Translations under genes and position numbers: made by a program
From: Pseudomonadota bacterium
GTDB lineage: Bacteria; Pseudomonadota; Alphaproteobacteria; Dongiales; Dongiaceae
Direction: 5' to 3'
Assembly: GCA_021792365.1 (NCBI GenBank)
Contig: JAJYUT010000008.1
Coordinates: 1 to 64,000 of the forward strand
Length of the DNA: 64,000 bases
The notes under the pieces: model-generated
What the model saw: the letters and a program-made list of their open reading frames with translations, nothing else
What the model was told of the DNA's origin: nothing
The model's database searches: none
Part shown: piece after piece, positions 60,579 through 64,000 of the stretch
Layout: every line of letters starts with the position of its first letter
How positions within the stretch are numbered: the stretch's first letter is position 1

Positions 60579-61186
60579 ACGACGAAGCCGATATCAACCG
60601 CCGCGCCGATGAGAAGGCCGTCAAGCGCAAGGAAGCGCGCGACAAGATGATGGCGAGCAAAACCATCGAGAAAGGCTTGCTCATCGTCCATACCGGCAAG
60701 GGCAAGGGCAAGTCGACGGCGGCCTTCGGCATGGTCATGCGCTGCATCGGCCACGGCATGAAGGTCGGAATCATCCAGTTCATCAAGGGCAAGTGGGACA
60801 CCGGCGAGCGCTGGGTCCTGGAGAAGTTCCCTGAGCTCTGCACCATCAAGGCGCTCGGCGAAGGCTTCACCTGGGAGACCCAGGACCGCGCCCGCGACGT
60901 CGCCCATGCCCGCGCCGCCTGGGAAGAGGGCAAGAAATTGATGGCCGATCCCGCCACCAAGCTGGTGCTGCTGGACGAGCTCAACATCGCCCTGCGCTAT
61001 GACTACCTGCCGATCGAGGAAGTGGTGGAGACGCTTCAGGCGCGCCGGCCGGACCTGCACGTCATCGTCACCGGCCGAAACGCCAAGGACGAGCTGATCG
61101 CGATCGCCGATCTGGTGACGGAGATGGAGCTTGTGAAGCACCCCTTCCGCGACGGCGTGAAGGCGCAGAAGGGGATCGAGTTCTGA
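60575..61186 (+). CDS. cobO: Cob(I)yrinic acid a,c-diamide adenosyltransferase
   Basis: 203 residues from the ATG overlapping the cobN stop. It is a CobA/CobO-type P-loop protein: LIVHTGKGKGKSTAAFGMVM, IQFIKGKWDTGERW, LVLLDELNIALRYDYL and HVIVTGRNAKDELI. It transfers the 5'-deoxyadenosyl group of ATP to the cobalt of the corrinoid. The N-terminal basic helix (RRADEKAVKRKEARDKMMAS) is usual for the family. cobQ starts 3 bp downstream. Confidence 0.95.
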   Translation: MNDEADINRRADEKAVKRKEARDKMMASKTIEKGLLIVHTGKGKGKSTAAFGMVMRCIGHGMKVGIIQFIKGKWDTGERWVLEKFPELCTIKALGEGFTWETQDRARDVAHARAAWEEGKKLMADPATKLVLLDELNIALRYDYLPIEEVVETLQARRPDLHVIVTGRNAKDELIAIADLVTEMELVKHPFRDGVKAQKGIEF

Positions 61187-61189
61187 CCG

Positions 61190-62662
61190 ATGGCAGTCCC
61201 CGCGATCATGTTCCAGGGCACTGGGTCCGACGTCGGCAAGTCGCTGATCGTCGCCGGCCTGTGCCGGCTCTATGCGCGGCAGGGCAGGCGCGTGCGGCCA
61301 TTCAAGCCGCAGAACATGTCGAACAACGCGGCGGTGACGGCGGATGGCGGTGAGATCGGCCGCGCCCAGGCCTTGCAGGCGCGCGCCTGCGACGCGGCGC
61401 CGTCGGTGCATATGAACCCGGTGCTGCTGAAGCCGCAGAGCGAGACCGGCGCGCAGGTGGTGGTGCAGGGCAAGGTGTGGGGCCAGGCGAAGGCGCGCGA
61501 CTATCGGGCATTGCGGCCGCAGCTTCTGCCGGCTGTGCTCGACAGCTTCGCGCATCTATCGGAAGAGGCCGACCTGGTGCTGGTCGAGGGGGCAGGTAGC
61601 CCGGCGGAAGTGAACCTGCGCGAGGGCGATATCGCCAATATGGGCTTCGCCGAAGCGGCGGATGTGCCGATCCTGCTGGTGGGCGACATCGATCGCGGCG
61701 GGGTCATCGCCTCGATCGTCGGCACGATGAAACTGCTGCCGGAGCACGAAGCGGCGCGCATCAAGGGCTATCTCATCAACAAGTTCCGCGGCGACGCCAC
61801 TTTGTTCGAGGACGGCCTTACGACGATCGATCGCGCCACGGGCCTGAAGAGCCTCGGGATCGTGCCGTGGTTTGCGCGCGCGCATCTGCTGCCGGCGGAG
61901 GATGCGGTGGCGCTGAACGGCTACCGCGTGCGTGCAGACGGCGAGATCAGGATCGTGGTGCCGCGCCTTCCGCGCATCTCTAATTTCGACGATCTCGATC
62001 CCTTGCGCGCGGAGCCGGATGTGCAGGTGGAACTGGTCGAGCCCGGCCATCCATTGCCGGCCGATGCCGACCTTGTCTTGCTGCCGGGCTCCAAATCCAC
62101 CATCGGAGACCTGCAGGCGTTGCGCGCGGCCGGATGGGACATCGACATCGCGGCGCATGTGCGCCGCGGCGGGCGCGTTCTGGGCCTGTGCGGCGGATAC
62201 CAGATGCTGGGCACGCGCCTGGATGATCCCGGGGGGACGGAAGGGCCGGCGGGCGCCGTGGACGGCCTGGGCCTGCTGCAGGTCGAAACGCGCCTCGGCG
62301 GCGACAAGGCGCTGACCGAGGTGACCGGCACGGACCGGGCGACTGGCCATAACGTGCGCGGCTATGAAATGCATATCGGCAGGACGCGCGGCGCCGATTG
62401 CGCGCGGCCGATGCTGGACCTCCATGGCCGGTCCGACGGCGCGACCTCTGGTGACGGCCGCGTCATGGGCACCTACGTCCACGGCATTTTCGCCAGCGAC
62501 GCGTTCCGCCATGCCTTCTTGAATTCACTGCGCGCGCGTGCAGCGAGCGGACTCGCCTATGAGGCAATGGTTGACCAGGTGCTCGACGCGCTCGCCGATC
62601 ACCTCGCGCGCCATCTCGATACCAAGCGGATCCTGGACCTTGCTAGTCGAACAGCCAGATAA
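61190..62662 (+). CDS. cobQ: Cobyric acid synthase
   Basis: 490 residues. The N-terminal ATPase half begins [20 protein letters not shown] and includes [20 protein letters not shown] and [20 protein letters not shown]. The C-terminal glutamine-amidotransferase half has the nucleophile Cys in [13 protein letters not shown] and the His in [15 protein letters not shown]. It amidates the b, d, e and g side chains of adenosylcobyrinic a,c-diamide. Its 3' end overlaps cbiB on the other strand by 20 bp. Confidence 0.96.
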   Translation: MAVPAIMFQGTGSDVGKSLIVAGLCRLYARQGRRVRPFKPQNMSNNAAVTADGGEIGRAQALQARACDAAPSVHMNPVLLKPQSETGAQVVVQGKVWGQAKARDYRALRPQLLPAVLDSFAHLSEEADLVLVEGAGSPAEVNLREGDIANMGFAEAADVPILLVGDIDRGGVIASIVGTMKLLPEHEAARIKGYLINKFRGDATLFEDGLTTIDRATGLKSLGIVPWFARAHLLPAEDAVALNGYRVRADGEIRIVVPRLPRISNFDDLDPLRAEPDVQVELVEPGHPLPADADLVLLPGSKSTIGDLQALRAAGWDIDIAAHVRRGGRVLGLCGGYQMLGTRLDDPGGTEGPAGAVDGLGLLQVETRLGGDKALTEVTGTDRATGHNVRGYEMHIGRTRGADCARPMLDLHGRSDGATSGDGRVMGTYVHGIFASDAFRHAFLNSLRARAASGLAYEAMVDQVLDALADHLARHLDTKRILDLASRTAR

Positions 62663-63617
62663 GCGCGATCAGCAGCGCCGCCTGCACCCAGCAGGCGCAG
62701 ACGAACAGCCGCAGCGCCATGCGGATGTCCGGCGCGGCCGCGTGCGGCCGTCCGCCTTCGTTCATCCAGTGATCCTTCACCAGCTCGCCGTGATAGACCC
62801 GCGGCCCCGCGATTGCGATGCCGAGCGCGCCCGCGAACGCCGCCTCCGGCCAGCCGGCATTCGGCGAGCGGTGATGGCGGGCGTCGCGCCGCATCGCGCG
62901 CCAGGCGCCGACCGGCTCCGCGCCGGGCAGCAGCCAGGACGCCGCGCAGACGATGAGGCCCGAGAGGCGCGCCGGGATGAAATTCAGCAGGTCGTCGAGC
63001 CGCGCCGATGCCCAGCCGAACTGCAGGTGGCGCGGCGTCTTGTGGCCTATCATGCTGTCGGCAGTGTTGATCACCTTGTAGGCGAGCAGGCCCGGCAGGC
63101 CGAGCAGGGCGGCCCAGAACACCGGCGCCACCACGCCGTCGGAAAAATTCTCCGCCAGGGATTCGATCGCGGCGCGCGACACGCCGGCCTGGTCCAAGGC
63201 CTCCGGATCGCGCCCGACGATGCGCGAAACCGCCAGGCGCCCGCCGCCGAGCCCGCCGGTCTCCAGCCCCGAGGCCACGGCCGCCACATGGTCATGGAGG
63301 CTCTTCTGCGCGATCAGGGTGGACATGACGATCGCCAGCCACAGCCAGCCGAGCGGCAAGGCCAGCAGGATGGCCTGGATCACATAGCCAACGACCATGG
63401 CTCCGGCGAGCAATCCGGCCGTCGTCCAGATGCCGCGGTTGCGGCGGCGACCGGGCGTGTCGCTTTCGAGATTGAACCGGGCATCCGCCCATGCAATCAC
63501 CCGGCCGATGAGCTGGACGGGATGCAGCTGGCGCCGGTTCAACGCTTCCGGATCGCCGAACACGGCGTCGAAAGCGAGCGACAGCAGCAGGGTTTCGGGA
63601 CGGGCGAACAGGAACAT
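62643..63617 (-). CDS. cbiB: Adenosylcobinamide-phosphate synthase (CbiB/CobD)
   Basis: 324 residues from ATG 63617 ([20 protein letters not shown]); a TTG at 63653 would add 12 residues. It is a membrane enzyme that attaches aminopropanol (or its phosphate) to cobyric acid. Family blocks are [62 protein letters not shown] and [15 protein letters not shown]. At least four helices can be traced. It is convergent with cobQ and divergent from cbiX. Confidence 0.94.
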   Translation of the reverse strand: MFLFARPETLLLSLAFDAVFGDPEALNRRQLHPVQLIGRVIAWADARFNLESDTPGRRRNRGIWTTAGLLAGAMVVGYVIQAILLALPLGWLWLAIVMSTLIAQKSLHDHVAAVASGLETGGLGGGRLAVSRIVGRDPEALDQAGVSRAAIESLAENFSDGVVAPVFWAALLGLPGLLAYKVINTADSMIGHKTPRHLQFGWASARLDDLLNFIPARLSGLIVCAASWLLPGAEPVGAWRAMRRDARHHRSPNAGWPEAAFAGALGIAIAGPRVYHGELVKDHWMNEGGRPHAAAPDIRMALRLFVCACWVQAALLIALIWLFD

Positions 63618-63688
63618 CCAGCGTTCATTGGCCGATTTGGCGGGTCCCGTCAATCGGCCCCAAGGAACGACAGGGGGAGTGACAAGGC

Positions 63689-64000
63689 ATGAGCAAGATC
63701 GGCGTGATGGTGTGCGGCCACGGCAGCCGCGACGAAGAAGCGATCACCGAGTTCCAGGCGGTGGCGCGGGGCATTGCCCAGCGCCTGCCGGAGTTTCCCG
63801 CCGATTACGGCTTCCTGGAATTCGCCCGGCCGATCATCCGCGAAGGCCTGGATGCGCTGCGCAAGCAAGGCGTGACGCGCTGCCTCGCGGTCCCCGGCAT
63901 GCTGTTCGCGGCCGGCCACGCCAAGGATGACATCCCCTCGGTGCTCAACAAGTACCAGGCGGATCACCCCGGTTTCCGCATCGATTATGGCCGCGACCTC
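63689..64000 (+). CDS. cbiX: CbiX-type sirohydrochlorin cobaltochelatase/precorrin-related protein (N-terminal part)
   Basis: 104 codons are visible from ATG 63689 (GGGGGAG upstream); the gene runs off the right edge. VMVCGHGSRDEEAITEFQAV carries the first active-site His, and VPGMLFAAGHAKDDIPSVLN carries the second with the usual HxxxDIP context. YGFLEFARPIIREGLDALRK lies between. The family are small class II chelatases or partners in corrin synthesis. Because the window also has the aerobic CobN system, its exact role (early cobalt or other metal insertion, or a CobE-like or fused activity) cannot be fixed from this part. Confidence 0.85.
   Translation, partial: MSKIGVMVCGHGSRDEEAITEFQAVARGIAQRLPEFPADYGFLEFARPIIREGLDALRKQGVTRCLAVPGMLFAAGHAKDDIPSVLNKYQADHPGFRIDYGRDL

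Overview
The window is high-GC DNA from an alphaproteobacterium, probably of the Rhodospirillales type (inference). The evidence is the gene set and synteny: petABC next to hemF and trmL, an oxygen-dependent cobalamin route (cobW-cobN-cobO-cobQ), a phasin, the YchF/Pth/L25/Prs block, NdufAF7-like and PgeF genes after lgt, and a MoxR/DUF58/DUF4159 block. No phage, insertion sequence, CRISPR array, rRNA or tRNA was recognised. Almost all of the window is ordinary chromosome, tightly packed, with many 4-base overlaps.

Layout. 1-2118 is the N-terminal part of a minus-strand autotransporter-type surface protein built from 50-residue (150-bp) repeats; it diverges from a SARP/BTAD-type regulator. 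3195-6533 holds guanine deaminase, a LOG-family hydrolase and an isocitrate lyase/PEP mutase family enzyme, followed by a small exported protein with its own terminator. 7156-15092 is a five-gene minus-strand operon (MoxR ATPase, DUF58, DUF4159 protein, large membrane protein, DUF4240 protein). 15176-18239 is DUF1285, NUDIX, CCA-adding enzyme and a PAS_5 protein. 18297-23507 carries an FMN/Fe-S oxidoreductase, an ornithine-cyclodeaminase homologue, an AlaX-type editing protein, ACC deaminase (acdS) and its Lrp-type regulator (acdR). 23510-28174 is a small membrane protein, hemF, trmL and the cytochrome bc1 operon petABC. 28260-33247 has a VOC protein, a dipeptidase with a LysR regulator divergent from an MFS carrier, and a nucleotidyltransferase.

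33317-36895 is a housekeeping block (ychF, pth, rplY, prs). 37246-41092 has an AraC/GyrI regulator, a creatinase-like M24 protein with csaA, a phasin under an operator-like inverted repeat, and a TetR regulator. 41174-46807 holds ybjN and a proC-ybaK fusion, then ubiK and, divergently, lgt, midA-like, pgeF and a TUDOR-like small protein. 46966-49509 is a petP-petR-like pair with a histidine kinase. 49601-54531 holds ilvE, moaD-moaE, a soluble chemoreceptor, arsC and a PAS kinase. 54824-64000 is a cobalamin riboswitch followed by cobU-cobW-cobN-cobO-cobQ, then convergent cbiB and the start of cbiX.

The most unusual points are: a proline-biosynthesis enzyme fused in frame to a YbaK-type tRNA-editing domain, with a good internal ribosome binding site at the junction; a palindromic repeat of about 195 bp carried in frame inside cobN; an 8-bp direct repeat with an 11-bp period ahead of the SARP-type regulator beside the surface-protein gene; and a 16-bp inverted repeat that fills the spacer of the phasin promoter.
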